A DNA stretch of 64,000 nucleotides from Sclerodactyla briareus (Eukaryota; Echinodermata; Holothuroidea; Dendrochirotida; Sclerodactylidae), in the NCBI GenBank assembly GCA_026419785.1, contig JAODTK010005043.1, forward strand, positions 62,001 to 126,000, in the 5' to 3' direction. A program made the translations under genes and the position numbers. The notes under the pieces were generated by a model. That model searched no databases, was not told the origin of the DNA, and saw nothing but the letters and a program-made list of their open reading frames with translations. Below, one piece after another: positions 14,712 through 24,029 of the stretch (its first letter is position 1; each line of letters starts with the position of its first letter).

Positions 14712-17700
14712 TTCGGTTGATCTGTGTTCCAAATGACGCATTACAAACGACAATGTATTAAAACAAGACACAGATGGTAGAGATTACTGCCCTTCTTGGA
14801 CAATATGCAAAGAGAGGTCAGTAATTGGTAGTTGAGGGTGCATCTGGAAAATGCAATTGGAGTTCAATTAGTACTACTCCAAAGCAAAATGTGAGCGATC
14901 CTGCCATATTCTAGAAAATACCAAAACTTGGAAAACTGGAATCAAGAGGGATTCTCCATTCTTGAACAAACACATCTCATTTGAAGTTGGATCGATGGTG
15001 GCCTTCTGCAAATTGTGCTGAATGCTTACTCCAAAAAATTGACCACGAAGGAATAGTCGTGTTGGTCCTCTTAAACAATTTTCCCAAAAAATTAATTATA
15101 GTCTCTATGGGAAATTCACTTAATTTACAGCAAATGTGGAAAACTCTGTTTGCATACTCTGATACCTGCGTCTGAACTTTCGAATCATTCAGTCCTCCCA
15201 ATCTCTGAATATACCAAAAAATGAACAAACCTTTCCGAAATTCTCAAATTGGCCAAAAATGATTTTTCCCCCCCCCCCCTCTTAAAAAAATCCCCCCCAA
15301 AAAAATAAAAAAATTTGGTATTTTGGGGCTGAGTGCATAGGAAAAGTTGTTATTTGTGCCTTTTTTACATGGCTACAAAGTTTGAATTTGTCAGCAACTT
15401 ATACGTGCCTGTCATACCTTTCTATATCTCCTACGAAGAAATGAAACAATTTGCCCTCTGACCTGATTGACATCAAGCTACACCAAATCAATAGGGTCCA
15501 CGTACTTCCTACTTGACAAGGCCTGTTGTGGAAGGATATCCTGCTCGCAATTCTGTTGATCCAGGGGTAACACAGCAGGGCTCAGACAAAGCTCTGTGTG
15601 ATCTGGCTACAAGCTGGTACCCGGCGGTTATATGGGTGACTCTCGAACATTCTCTTGGAGGTAATCAGATGAAGTGTATTTCTTGATTGAGAATGATGTT
15701 GAGAATTTTAACTGTGAAATCCCGACCAGATCTTCAATCTTTAACGTCATGCTGGCATAAGTGGAGTGGTGGTCAGCCCTGACTTGTGTGTTTTCGCCAG
15801 ATGTTCAGGACACAGGACGGGTATTCGATTCACAGAATGATTCACAAACCTGCCATTGTCCTTGTTCACCTTAGGTAATCTTGGAATGCAACTCCTGGGA
15901 CAATTTTGCACACTCTGAAACTCCTAATGGTGAGACTAAGCAATCAAGAGTGCTCAGTGATACTGGAACCTGGATTCCTGGACGTCAAGAGGCCCCCCCT
16001 GGAATAGTCTTTGAATAGGCGTTTCAATATTTGTCTCCAACAACACACGTCCTGCACAAAGCCTCATGAGAGACCCCTGTTCCTTTGCAATATGTATCAG
16101 TGGTGTAGTTCTCACAATAGTCTTGTCACTGATGATTCTCTCATTTTTTTTTTTTAGAACGCCCAGTCATGTCATAGGTTAGATACTTTTATGTAAACGC
16201 ATTCAGGGTTCTGAATATTTTTTTTATCTTCTAACGGACTCATAGTGTGGCCTGATAATGCTATAATGGACTTGCTCACGATAACACAACCACATAGACA
16301 CCACAGCAATAAGTTCATGTTTGCCTATTTAGAGCTACTGAATAATAGCCTACTGCCGGATGCCTAAAGGAGGTAAATTAAAATTGGCGTAGACTGAGCG
16401 TCAATACATGTACCATTTTGTTCCGATTTCAGACGAGTGCTCAGGGTGCTTGCAAAGTTCCAGGAGTGATGCTTTATGCACAATCATAATTTTCCCAACT
16501 TAACTAGGCCAATCTGGGTCAAAATAAATACCCTGAATTAGGACTTCTTCAATAAAGTCTACAACTTGGATGTGTCACTATGTTCCCTGGGGAAAGTCTC
16601 AGTCAGCGGGATCAGCCAAACCACTTGACTTAGATGGAAAGCAGCGTGCATTGCAAAAAAATGTTAGTTTGGCGTCTTTGGTAGAGGGTGTCTATCAGAA
16701 TGATTATGCGTTATGTGTTACTATTCAGAATCCGATTTGATAGTCTCATTGAAAATGAGTGCCAGGAATACATGTTGAAAGGAAAGAAAGATAGATAGAT
16801 AACTCAGCATTTTCAATACCACACAATTATTTGCGGGCCCGGAGTAAAGTTGATAGTACTGTAGCCTCTGTCTGCTTCGGTTAATGTTCCATCATGGTTT
16901 TCTGAACCCCTGACCGTGGTCTCAAACACATGGGTAAGTTTATGAAACTCTGTTTTTTCAAACTGAAAAATTACATGGCGACTCCGGCTATGCACCCTCG
17001 GCGCTCTAGTTGGTTATATTAATTGGTTTCAGTACATTAATTACAGAAAAAGCCTGCTAGTCAATTCACTTTGTCAAGGTTTTTTTTTGTGGTTGGGGAA
17101 CTTCACCTGTAATAATTGATACCGGAGGTGAACCTGCACCAAGAAAAAGTTGGGGATGGGAGTTATTCTTTGACAAGAATAACAAGGTCGTGAACATTGA
17201 CCATCAGTTTCGTTGACTGGTGAATTTGCAACCCATATCTTATTTGTTTTATGTGGTTGTTTTGTTTTCACACGGGAAGAGGCTTAAAAGGTGAAGACTT
17301 GGAGGTAGACATTAGGAATGGAACAGATGGCTGACATTGTCATGTACCTACCAGCTTGATTATCGTGTGCGTCTTCCCTCTGGGGTCATGACCTTTGAGT
17401 ATCAGGTTCCATTTCTTTCTCTGACCACAGATAAAGCTGCAACCTTAACAATGGTGACGTTCACTGTCTCCCTCACCATCTTTCCTGCCATGATGGTCGC
17501 ATGTGGTCCCCGTCCATGAGCCATGGTTCTGGGGTCATACTTCACACATCACTGTTTATTCTCTTCAACCATCTACGAGTTCAATCAGGCAGTATTCCAG
17601 CATGGATCAAGTGGGTAAGTATAACATGAACCATTTGGGAAGTCATCCCCCCCGATACCACCCCCCCCCCCCCCCTATTCTCCACCTGCCAGTTTGGCCA

Positions 17701-20700
17701 TCTGAGTGGTGGTGGATGAAGTGGCACTGTTCATCTTTCGGAGGTGATATTGAAATCGCAAATGACAGGTGAACCACCAACATGTATCTCCCCACTTTTG
17801 ACCAGCGATTTGTGGGCGACGGGCGCAGATCATTCGAGATTGCCCAACAAAATTGTACAAACTGAGGTAGAAATCGGTTTGGCAGAAAACAAAAAATTAA
17901 AATCTGGGAAGAAAGACAAATAATTCTGTCAAATTATCGACGATGCTCACTGGAACCCATCCGTGGTTCTCACATGGGGGACATGTGTGTCAAGTTTTGG
18001 GGGGGGGGGACTCATGAAAGATTTGTTGAAAACCCAATGATGGCCACGTTAGAGCCAATTATACCACTTTCGGAACACATCAAAGATACCTAACTGTGTC
18101 CAAGTCACGCCCAATAGAACAATGTGTGGAAAGTTGACCGCTCACACAACAATTTAGACATGTGGTAGCAGAGAAGATGGGACTGATATCATAGAAGTTG
18201 AGCCTGTTACTTTTCATAGTTTTTAGAGTAAGTATCCCATTAATAATTGGAATAGTATAACATCTGCAGGAATAGCTTGTTCAATTGAAAAATGCCTCTA
18301 GATGCGCTCCACACATTTCCATTTAATTGTAGGTGTTTTCGGAGTGCATAGCCGTGTCCAATCGTTCCACTCGTAAGGAGAACGAAACTAGGTGGGGCAG
18401 AACATATTGTCACCCAATAATACAATGATACCACCAAGATCACAGGCCTGGCTAACACTAGAGCTGTTATATGATAGCCCAACATTTGCATGTACAATAA
18501 TAATTACTGTAACTTGAAACTGCACAGGACTACAAGCAGGCCCGTTAGGTTTTGGGATTGAAGACATCAGCATGTTTTATTTTGATAGGGACCAACAATC
18601 TTTCAGTGGTTATCAGATATCATAGACCATGTTATACTGATTAATTTTAGGTTCCTAATTTGCCATCTGGAATGGCTAGTAGGGTAACTCGCTGGAGCTT
18701 CAAACTCGCAGCCAGAATGTCCATGTGGGTTCTTAGCTGAAAAAAAAAATAATCTGCGTATCGGTCACAAGGCCTGGCAGTAAACATCCGGCGTGCCCCA
18801 CATCCTGCGTGAAAGGGCTGTAGCAATGCTGTTAAACCCAGGAGGCAGATGTGCCGAACCCTTCTCGAATCGGAATATCGGATCCACACCTGAGGAACGC
18901 AATTTCATGCATTCCTGCTTTTTTTATCCCCCATTCTGCAGGGTAATCGAAAATCGCCCTCACGGAGTTATTGTACGGCACTTGGATATCCCGTCTAGAG
19001 AGAGTGGCAAGCTGTTGATACAGTTGTCTTTAACTTTATCACCAGTTCCTAGTTTGTATTTTGTGGAGATAAAAAGAGCATCTGCCCCAAGGACACTTAC
19101 AAGGAAGCGATGAGATCAACATTCATCCAGACCTTGTATTTCATTACAACAGTATGCGAGCATTCTGAATTGAGATGTATATACTAATAATCAATCGTTT
19201 TTTGGATCTCTCTCTCTCCTCAGCCCTCAAGGAACGGACCTGGATTCTGGTGTGGTGTGCCGGATCGTTTGATTCCAATGGTCATGTTCTGCAACTACCG
19301 GCCGGACAGACGCTCCCTCCCGGTGCTGTTCTACAATGACTACGTCTACATTGCGATCGTCTCTCTGATGTCCTTATCCAACGCTACCTCAAGACCATTG
19401 TCAATGATTGATGCCCCAAAGTCAGTCATTAGGAGTTCTTTTCTTCGTATTGTTTCCGAAGGCTGTGTGGCTGGCACAATTAGTAAGCGTCAGCCTTCCA
19501 CCCGGGAGTTTGAGGTTCAGTCCCCGGTCGGGCTCATACCAAAGACTCTAATTAAGGTAAACTGTTGGCTTCTCGCTGGGCGCTCAGCACAAGGGATGGG
19601 AGAGGGAAGGAAACTGCTGTTTCCGACAAGCACTGCCGGACCCTCCGTCTGACATTCACAGTAAGTGGTGGGCCGGGCTGTGTCGGGATTCATTACTCCG
19701 GGAAACTAGCGCTGTGGGCACAGGTCGCTCAAAACTTTTTCCTTCCTTTACTGGAGGAACCGGAAGCTCAGGAGCTTAGAATATATTTTCCTCTGTTATT
19801 TTGCAAGAGAGTTTGCATAGTTTTTTGAGGACACCTCCCCACACTGGTTCACTCAAGTGATCCATTCTTATGTGATGTCTGAGAAACTTATTCTTCAGGC
19901 TCACACGCATCCGGGCGGGCCTACAACAAGTGCTAACTCGACATACTCACTCTATGGAGTTGCGTGAGAGTCTTCGCTCCATCTGGACCACTGATGCCAC
20001 TTCGGCCTACTTAGGCCCACATGATTGATTGCCAGTAGGCAACTTTTTGTGAATATAACGATAGGGAAATGTACAAGTGTATGTCTATCCTCGTACTCAT
20101 CTCCTCAGAAATAATTTGGGTCCGAAAGGCCCAACAACATTGTGTGCTAACATGCTCCACTGGTATCGATTCATGCACTGGCAGTCGGTAAACTATTCAT
20201 AATTTTGAGGCGGCCAATGAACAATATGTCTAAAAGCTGCGCGTCGATTATCTCAAGGCCAAAGATGCATTCATATATTATCTGCGATGATGTCTTCCCC
20301 TCTTAATAATAACTCCAGACTGAGAGGGTTAACATCCCCATTCAATGAGCAGAGTGGTTCATGAACGGGTGGGTATGGTTTACCTTCAGTTCTCAAAATT
20401 ATTTTGTGCTAATTCCAAAGTTTATTGGATCCCATGAAACGTATTGAGTATGGTCCACTGTTGGCCCAGGAATATTCGGCCACTGGAAGTAATGTATAAT
20501 TTGCATAATTCAGGCAATGTTAGTCACATTTTCACAAAACTTAGTACTCCTCAGGTAGACATGGTCAACAGTCGGTCCCAATGATTCGAAATTGGTGGTA
20601 GCGCACTTATGGTCTGGCAGACTATAGCTTCAGATTTTGCTGTTTTCATTTGGTAACTGTTTAATTTGGTTCTTTTTCCTCCTTTAAGATCAGGTTGATT

Positions 20701-21503
20701 GGAACATACTAGATGCAAATGCAAAATAAAACAACCACTGATTGTGGAAAAGGGGAGGCAAGCAGTTGATTTCCCCGCTCCTTTCTGTTGACTTATTTTC
20801 ATGATTCCAATTGAATCTCATGTTCTGATGGAAGCACCCCTAGTTTTGATGGAATTTCGGTCATCTTTGACAACCAGACGAAAATTGAGCCCTGATAAAT
20901 AACCTTATATCAATCCTTTGTGTAGTAAGTAAGTAAACTTTGTTGCTCCAGAATGGAAATTGGAAATAGCACGTTAAGTTTTACTTCCATACATACTCAC
21001 CTACTTCCAATAGAAATGATATTAGGTTATTTTGTAAGTTCTTATTCAGATCCCAGTATAGTCCCGTTTAGGACAGGTCTCTCATAGTTCAATTCAAAGC
21101 ACAATACCTATTTCAGTCTTTTGTTATCGAGGTGAAAAATCACTGCATTTACTGTGTGAGTCTATGGATGGCCTTCCCATCAACTTCTGATGAGCCCTCC
21201 TTTCACCTGTGCCAGTTTGAAGAAAATCTCCTGCAGATGCCTTTGAACTTTGAAGGTAGTATGCAAATGCAATTCCTCACATATCTGGTGCCCTTGAGAT
21301 GGCCTGAATATACCCTGCTCCGAGACGTGATTGTTTATTAACCATACATTGTGTTACCCCGGTTTTTCTCTCTCAGGGCAGCAGGCACATTCCAATCCTG
21401 AATGTGCCAGTAAGGGCACAGCACCATGAAATGGTGCTATTCTTGGTCCTCGGTATATTCAGCGGACTCCAGTTTTTCGGTGGTCGTCGCATTCCTCGTA
21501 TGA
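2255..21503 (+). CDS. slc29a-like: Equilibrative nucleoside transporter gene (SLC29/ENT family), multi-exon, frames interrupted by small indels
   Basis: ENTs are 11-TM facilitators that move nucleosides or nucleobases across membranes. Successive + strand exons match the ENT fold in order: the TM1 LLPWN signature (2.28 kb), the TM4 segment (8.9 kb), the GQG-type glycine region (10.7 kb), TM6 (12.2 kb), TM9-TM10 (17.4 kb), TM10-TM11 (19.2 kb) and the C-terminal helix with stop (21.4 kb). Good acceptors and donors bound most of them, and reading continues across the 17.4/19.2 kb junction (IKW then PS). I did not find the TM2-TM3 exons (expected in 3.5-8.9 kb) or the TM6-TM7 loop plus TM7-TM8 (expected in 12.3-17.4 kb). 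Almost every exon needs one or more single-base indels to keep frame. Intact splice sites with broken frames suggest assembly errors or a recent pseudogene. The family call is strong; the paralogue is unknown. Confidence 0.8.
3400..3500 (+). CDS. Possible ENT loop exon between TM1 and TM2 (weak)
   Basis: A perfect donor (GTAAGT) begins at 3501. Just before it one frame reads MPVFEN, resembling the FENY-type motif that precedes TM2 in many ENTs, then meets a TGA where a tryptophan codon would fit. No acceptor was identified, so the left boundary is arbitrary. The overlapping 87-codon ORF at 3138-3401 has no recognisable similarity. This is an inference from gene order, not a secure exon. Confidence 0.2.
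3501..7284. other. Presumed ENT intron; TM2-TM3 exons not located
   Basis: Contains a poly-T/poly-G tract (3887-3938), an imperfect (TA)n array near 5321-5374, a poly-G run at 5567-5577 and several non-homologous short ORFs. ENT TM2 and TM3 should be encoded between 3.5 and 8.9 kb. A stretch at 7065-7200 ending in a GTGAGC donor was considered for TM2, but its residues are not convincing. Confidence 0.4.
7285..7355 (+). mobile_element. tRNA-derived SINE head (pol III A and B box-like)
   Basis: An A-box-like TGGTCTACTGG at about 7296-7306 is followed about 35 nt later by a B-box-like GGTTGAATCC (one base short of GGTTCGAATCC). The spacing matches a tRNA-derived promoter, but no complete cloverleaf can be drawn, so this is a SINE head rather than a tRNA gene. 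A C14 run (7363-7376) follows directly. Confidence 0.35.
7377..8755. other. Intronic sequence with no gene seen
   Basis: A G10 run (about 8221-8230) and a poly-A tract of about 25 nt (8476-8500). No ORF of recognisable family. Probably within the ENT intron upstream of the TM4 exon. Confidence 0.4.
8756..8830 (+). repeat. Dispersed repeat, copy 1 (second copy at 31262-31337, opposite strand)
   Basis: About 75 bp aligns with the reverse complement of 31262-31337. Shared blocks include CGTTCGATATCAC and TTGCTGGATCGCAA separated by an AATAAAT-containing spacer. It is probably the end of an unidentified transposon. Confidence 0.6.
8926..9011 (+). CDS. ENT exon, TM4-TM5 segment (frameshifted)
   Basis: A pyrimidine-rich acceptor (ending TTCAG at 8925) precedes codons reading GAVYQSGMF. 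After a frame slip comes AAKLPGMYTQ, then after a second slip IVGQ, ending at GGACAG with donor GTGCGG (9012). ENTs carry this pattern, a small-residue, Q-G-rich helix followed by LPxxYTQ and a conserved GQG, in TM4 and the start of TM5. The order of three independently recognisable blocks within 86 bp makes chance unlikely. Two indels are needed to read it through. Confidence 0.75.
9012..10717. other. ENT intron with poly-C tracts
   Basis: No gene seen. A long C-rich block (9429-9481, including a C15 run) makes the 68-codon proline-rich ORF there meaningless. Short TTTGCATAATTTATGC-type sequence near 10410-10425 resembles the dispersed repeat seen at 13.1-13.4 and 20.4-20.6 kb. Confidence 0.45.
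9429..9481. repeat. Poly-C-rich tract
   Basis: C15 (9429-9443), then C-rich blocks interrupted by T, ending with a C9-10 run. It has G-quadruplex/i-motif potential and belongs to the many G/C homopolymers of this window. Confidence 0.9.
10718..10767 (+). CDS. ENT exon, TM5 glycine-rich helix (short exon)
   Basis: Acceptor CTACTTCAG ends at 10717 and donor GTAAGG starts at 10768, giving a 50-bp exon. One frame reads FGTLLYIFSTM, fitting the ENT TM5 helix that directly follows the GQ ending the previous exon (consensus G-V/L-A/G-G-x-F). The first codons are disturbed by a probable indel. The previous exon closes exactly on GGA CAG, so the phase is consistent. Confidence 0.6.
10768..12179. other. 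ENT intron; two in-frame ORFs of unknown meaning
   Basis: On the - strand, 10904-11281 and 11288-11665 are two 125-codon ORFs in the same frame separated by one stop. Their residues match no family I know, and the length is near what chance allows. Nothing else is recognised. Confidence 0.4.
12180..12274 (+). CDS. ENT exon, TM6 (frameshifted)
   Basis: Acceptor CTATCCAACAG ends at 12179 and donor GTGAGA begins at 12275. Within the 95-bp exon one frame reads GAVAILLAGVV, then after a TGA and a slip CWLYLPMSF. This matches an ENT TM6 helix followed by the conserved (Y/L)LP exit and the start of the large cytoplasmic loop. The N-terminal part of the exon is out of frame. It is supported by position between the TM5 and TM9 exons. 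Confidence 0.5.
12275..13119. other. Intronic, (GT)n microsatellite, no gene seen
   Basis: A (GT)n-rich array near 12747-12790. No exon for the TM6-TM7 loop or TM7-TM8 of the ENT could be identified here or downstream to 17430. Confidence 0.45.
13120..13440 (+). repeat. Degenerate tandem/dispersed repeat (related copy at 20355-20605)
   Basis: Successive units contain TATGGTTAC..., a TTCCAAA segment, AATTGCATAATTTATGC, and a final block CACAAAACTGGTATCCTCAGTAGACAT.... The same ordered blocks recur at 20355-20605. The internal period is roughly 120-135 bp. There is no coding signal; the 71-codon ORF across it is incidental. Confidence 0.55.
13831..14090 (+). mobile_element. tRNA-derived SINE, family 1, copy A
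   Basis: The tRNA-like head has an A-box-like GGACAGTGGTAGAGGG and a B-box-like GGGCTCAATCCTG. The body shares ACCAAAGACT, GGGC(G/A)CTCAGCACA, GGGAAGGA, GACATTCACAG, GTGTCGGG and TCATTA(G/C)(C/T)CCC with copy B (19461-19722). It lies antisense to a 138-codon ORF (13725-14141, - strand), which is therefore a by-product of the repeat. Confidence 0.75.
14251..14390 (+). repeat. Interspersed repeat starting CAGGGTTCCCACG
   Basis: It begins with a hAT-terminus-like CAGGGTTCCCACG and continues with repeated TCATGGA / CCTGGA(A) / AAGTC(A)(T)GGAA motifs. This composition is widespread in interspersed repeats of aquatic animals. No partner terminus or target duplication was found, so this is an unassigned fragment. 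Confidence 0.45.
14546..14713 (+). repeat. 168-bp near-pure poly-T tract
   Basis: Poly-T interrupted only by single G or C bases. All ORFs across it (poly-Phe on +, poly-Lys on -) are artefacts. Part of the length may be an assembly artefact. Confidence 0.95.
14714..17430. other. ENT intron, no gene recognised
   Basis: Contains poly-C near 15269-15280 and several acceptor-like sites (15131, 16152, 16431), none followed by ENT-like coding sequence. The missing TM7-TM8 and cytoplasmic-loop exons should be here. Confidence 0.4.
17431..17614 (+). CDS. ENT exon, TM9 and TM10 (frameshifted)
   Basis: The acceptor is polypyrimidine then GACCACAG (to 17430). The donor is a perfect GTAAGT (17615). 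The first frame reads KAATL then TMVTFTVSLTIFPAMMVA, the FTV(T/S)L..FPA signature of ENT TM9, to a stop at about 17517. A shifted frame then reads SLFILFN and finally IPAWIKW, as in TM10 and the following loop. At least two or three 1-base indels separate these pieces. IKW joins directly to PS of the next exon at 19224, as expected for consecutive ENT exons. Confidence 0.85.
17615..19223. other. ENT intron
   Basis: Contains poly-C (about 17659-17675) and poly-G (about 18000-18009). No other gene is seen; short ORFs on both strands have no family resemblance. Confidence 0.5.
19224..19420 (+). CDS. ENT exon, TM10-TM11 region (best preserved)
   Basis: Acceptor CTCTCTCTCCTCAG ends at 19223 and donor GTCAGT begins at 19421. 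The main frame reads IPMVMFCNYRPDRR, LPVLF and NDYVYIAIVSLMSLSN. This matches the ENT pattern (F-I/V-P-x-x-x-x-C-N-x-x-P, then a loop, then an aromatic-rich helix ending S-N/S-G-Y-L). The following GYLK(T)IVM..APK block is readable only after two indels, and the first 40 bases also need shifts to read PS(K)ERTWILV. The downstream part of the 131-codon ORF here belongs to a SINE, not to the gene. Confidence 0.87.
19461..19722 (+). mobile_element. tRNA-derived SINE, family 1, copy B
   Basis: The head has A-box-like GTGGCTGGC..., B-box-like GAGGTTCAGTCCC, then a body sharing ordered blocks with copy A (13831-14090) and a distal block with copy C (- strand, about 47766-47879). It lies only about 40 bp downstream of an ENT exon donor, inside the intron and in the sense orientation. 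Confidence 0.75.
20355..20605 (+). repeat. Dispersed repeat related to 13120-13440
   Basis: Shares GGTATGGTTTACCTTC..., TTTGCATAATTCAGG, CACAAAACTTAGTACTCCTCAG and GTAGACATGGTCAAC... blocks in the same order as the 13.1-13.4 kb copy. Confidence 0.5.
20606..21376. other. ENT last intron, no further feature
   Basis: No gene or repeat recognised. The sequence ends in the polypyrimidine tract and acceptor (TTTTTCTCTCTCAG) of the final ENT exon. Confidence 0.5.
21377..21503 (+). CDS. ENT last coding exon, C-terminal TM11 and stop
   Basis: A strong acceptor (TTTCTCTCTCAG to 21376) precedes codons reading NPECASK. In a second frame comes LFLVLGIFSGLQF, and in a third FSVVVAFLV followed by TGA at 21501-21503. 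ENT proteins end this way: a loop leading to an (A/S)K-A-G segment, then the last helix with F-L-x-L-G-I-x-x-G, finishing a few residues later. Two or three single-base indels interrupt the frame. Nothing coding follows. Confidence 0.75.
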
Positions 21504-22830
21504 AGACGCTCCGGTGCCAAAGTGCAACCCAACCAAAGATGCTGACACAATGCAGTCCATATGTATATTACCTCTGTACAGACAGATGATAACCTCTAGG
21601 CTGCAGTGCTCGGCCAACACCACCGTGCAGAAATGCAATGGTGGCGTACAGCATGCATAATCGACTAAACCTATCCTTCATGCATGTGGTATATGATGTG
21701 TAACATGTCTCATGTCATATGCAGTGTGCATAATTACATCTGGCTACTGAGCATAGCGCCTTTGTATTCACAGCATCAAAACAAAGTTGGGTAAACATTG
21801 AGGAACACCGCCTATTCAATGCTGTATTCGATCAGCCTAACTACTTATCTGTAGTTATGGGTCCCCTGGCCATGAGCAGGTTGAGAGGCGTAGTCGCTCC
21901 GAAACCAGTTGGCAGGGGGGGGGGGGCTAATGGGGAAAGGGTGGTATTTATGAGAAATACCTAACTATTTGAAGAAAACAATGTCCCTGTGTGAGTCACA
22001 CCGAATGACAAGCCATTGCATCTGTATGGTCGTAACATTACAGTTTGTGTTACTCTAACTTGAAATTATATGCAACTGCAGGGACAACTGAGTGGAGCAA
22101 CATGGATGCGAAAGGTGCCATTATGAATGTTATATCACCACACAGGAAAGCTTTGGTGGCAACACATGCGAGTTGCAGAAACACTACTTAGCTTTTCATC
22201 TCCAGTACTCTACATACCACAGTCATTTCAGTACAGGAGCATTAGGGTTGTATTGCTGGGGAGTGTGCTGCTGTAGGGCAAACTATTCTTTTCCCCCGAA
22301 TCTCAAAAATGCCCCAGCAAGTGGAACAGTGAAAATGGTGTAAACGGAAACTGTGCAGTGTTCTCAAATGATGGGGAATAAGGTCCCTCGTAAGGGAACA
22401 ATTGTCAAATTATATTCTAACCAAGTGTAGTTGGGAAACCCATACAGATGGTGTCTCTCTACATGGTAGATATTGTAATTATGAGTGAATAAAACAAGGC
22501 ATATGAATAGATACTTGTGCAAACGATCTACGATATTTTGGGCAAGGAATGTGTTGTGGCAATTGGGCAGAAAGAAAGTTCTGATGTCTGTTTCCAAATG
22601 GCGGTTACGGTTAATGCTGTTAGCCACCCTACAAAGGCAGACGGGCTATTGATGAAGAGATGGTATATACTGGAGAGTTTGTTAATTGATGCAATGAGTT
22701 TGCAAAAAATTGTAAATTTAACTACCTACATCATTTTAAGAGAACAATAGAGATAAATGAAGTTGATGGGTGAGTAGTTGCTTTAACCTAAAATTAGATT
22801 TTGGGGAATAAAATACTGGGATTGTTTGAG
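21504..22830 (+). other. Presumed 3' UTR and downstream flank of the ENT gene
   Basis: AT-rich and non-coding. AATAAA polyadenylation signals occur at 22488-22493 and 22807-22812, either of which could end the transcript. A poly-G run lies at about 21917-21927. Confidence 0.4.
22488..22493 (+). terminator. Candidate polyadenylation signal AATAAA
   Basis: The first canonical AATAAA about 1 kb after the ENT stop codon on the coding strand. A second lies at 22807-22812. Confidence 0.35.
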
Positions 22831-23121
22831 AAATATCTTTGGAAAAGCCTGAAAATGCTGTCCTTTCCATATTCATCCTATCCCATTTTACCAGTATTTA
22901 GGATCATGATTGATAGTATAATACGTTATGGTCCTGAGTAACATACACTAACTCGTGCTTGGTAATTTTGTGTGTTAATACCAATCTGAACAGTTGCTCA
23001 TCGTGTTTTCCCAATTGATCGGTCCCCTAGTGATGTTGTTGTCAATCTGTATTTTTAGAGGCATTCCCACTCATCTTGGACAGGAATTAGGTTAAAAGTT
23101 CATACTATTGTTTTTGTGAAT

Positions 23122-23660
23122 GATCACTGCAAAACAGGTACAGAGTATGCAGCTTCATGATATAATTCCCAATGTGCATAACAAAACAGATACAATAAGT
23201 ATGAGGTTCATACTATCATCTCTAATGTGCACAACAAAACAGGTACAATAAGTATGCAGCTTCATACTGTCATTTCTAATGTGCACAACAAAACAGGTAC
23301 AATAAGCATGCAGCTTCATACTGTTCATTTTAATTTGCACAACAAAACAGGTACAATAAGTGTGTAGCTTCATATTGTTCATTTACTGTGCACAACAAAA
23401 CAGGTACAATAAGTATGCAGCTTCATACTGTTCATTTTAATGTGCACACAAACAGGTACAATAAGTATGCAGCTTCTACTGTTCATTTTAATGTGCACAA
23501 CAAAACAGGTACAATAAGTATGCAGCTTCATATTGGTCATTTTAATGTGCACACAAACAGGTACAATAAGTATGCAGCTTTGTACTATCCATGCTAATGT
23601 GCACAACAAAACAGGTACAAAAAGTATGCAGCTACATACTATCATTCCTAACGTGCACAA
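23122..23660. repeat. 54-bp minisatellite, about 10 units
   Basis: Units contain TGCACAACAAAACAGGTACA, then ATAAGTATGCAGCTTCATAC and TGTCATTT(C/T)TAATG. They differ by substitutions and by 1-3-bp deletions. Because 54 is a multiple of 3, the - strand stays open over several units, giving a repeated 18-residue peptide (MKLHTYCTCFVVHI...). That explains the ORFs at 23155-23382 and 23379-23702. Confidence 0.95.
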
Positions 23661-24029
23661 GAAAACCAAGCCTGGCATGACTGCAATGGTTTGAAGGAGC
23701 ACAACAATTTAGGAATTCCATGATGCTTAGCAATGGTGAATATATTTTGAGACATTCGCTGATTGGGGAACTGCGAATAGCTCCATAGAAAATGATGCCT
23801 TTCTTGTGTGGTCCAAGTGTCTGTAGTGATTCTTGGGGAGGGGGCGTATAGACGGAACCTCGGAAATGAAACATATCCTGTTCTCTCCTGCCTCCTCCAG
23901 TGAGTTTCTCCAGTGTGCATACAGAAAAAAAATACAGCCACTGCTTGAGCTGTTGAGCGAGCGAGTGACCGTAAGCATGCTTGTGGTCTGGATGAGAATA
24001 AGGAATGGTTCTGAGCTTGATAGTATCAG

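Noticed and set aside
14436..14771. Poly-Lys/poly-Phe ORFs
   Set aside because: Produced by the poly-T tract.
15126..15180. Acceptor followed by QMWKTLFAYSD as an ENT loop exon
   Set aside because: No donor and no further ENT similarity; a single short resemblance.
23122..23660. CRISPR-like array of regular repeats
   Set aside because: Repeats are contiguous 54-bp units without unique spacers, and the host is eukaryotic.
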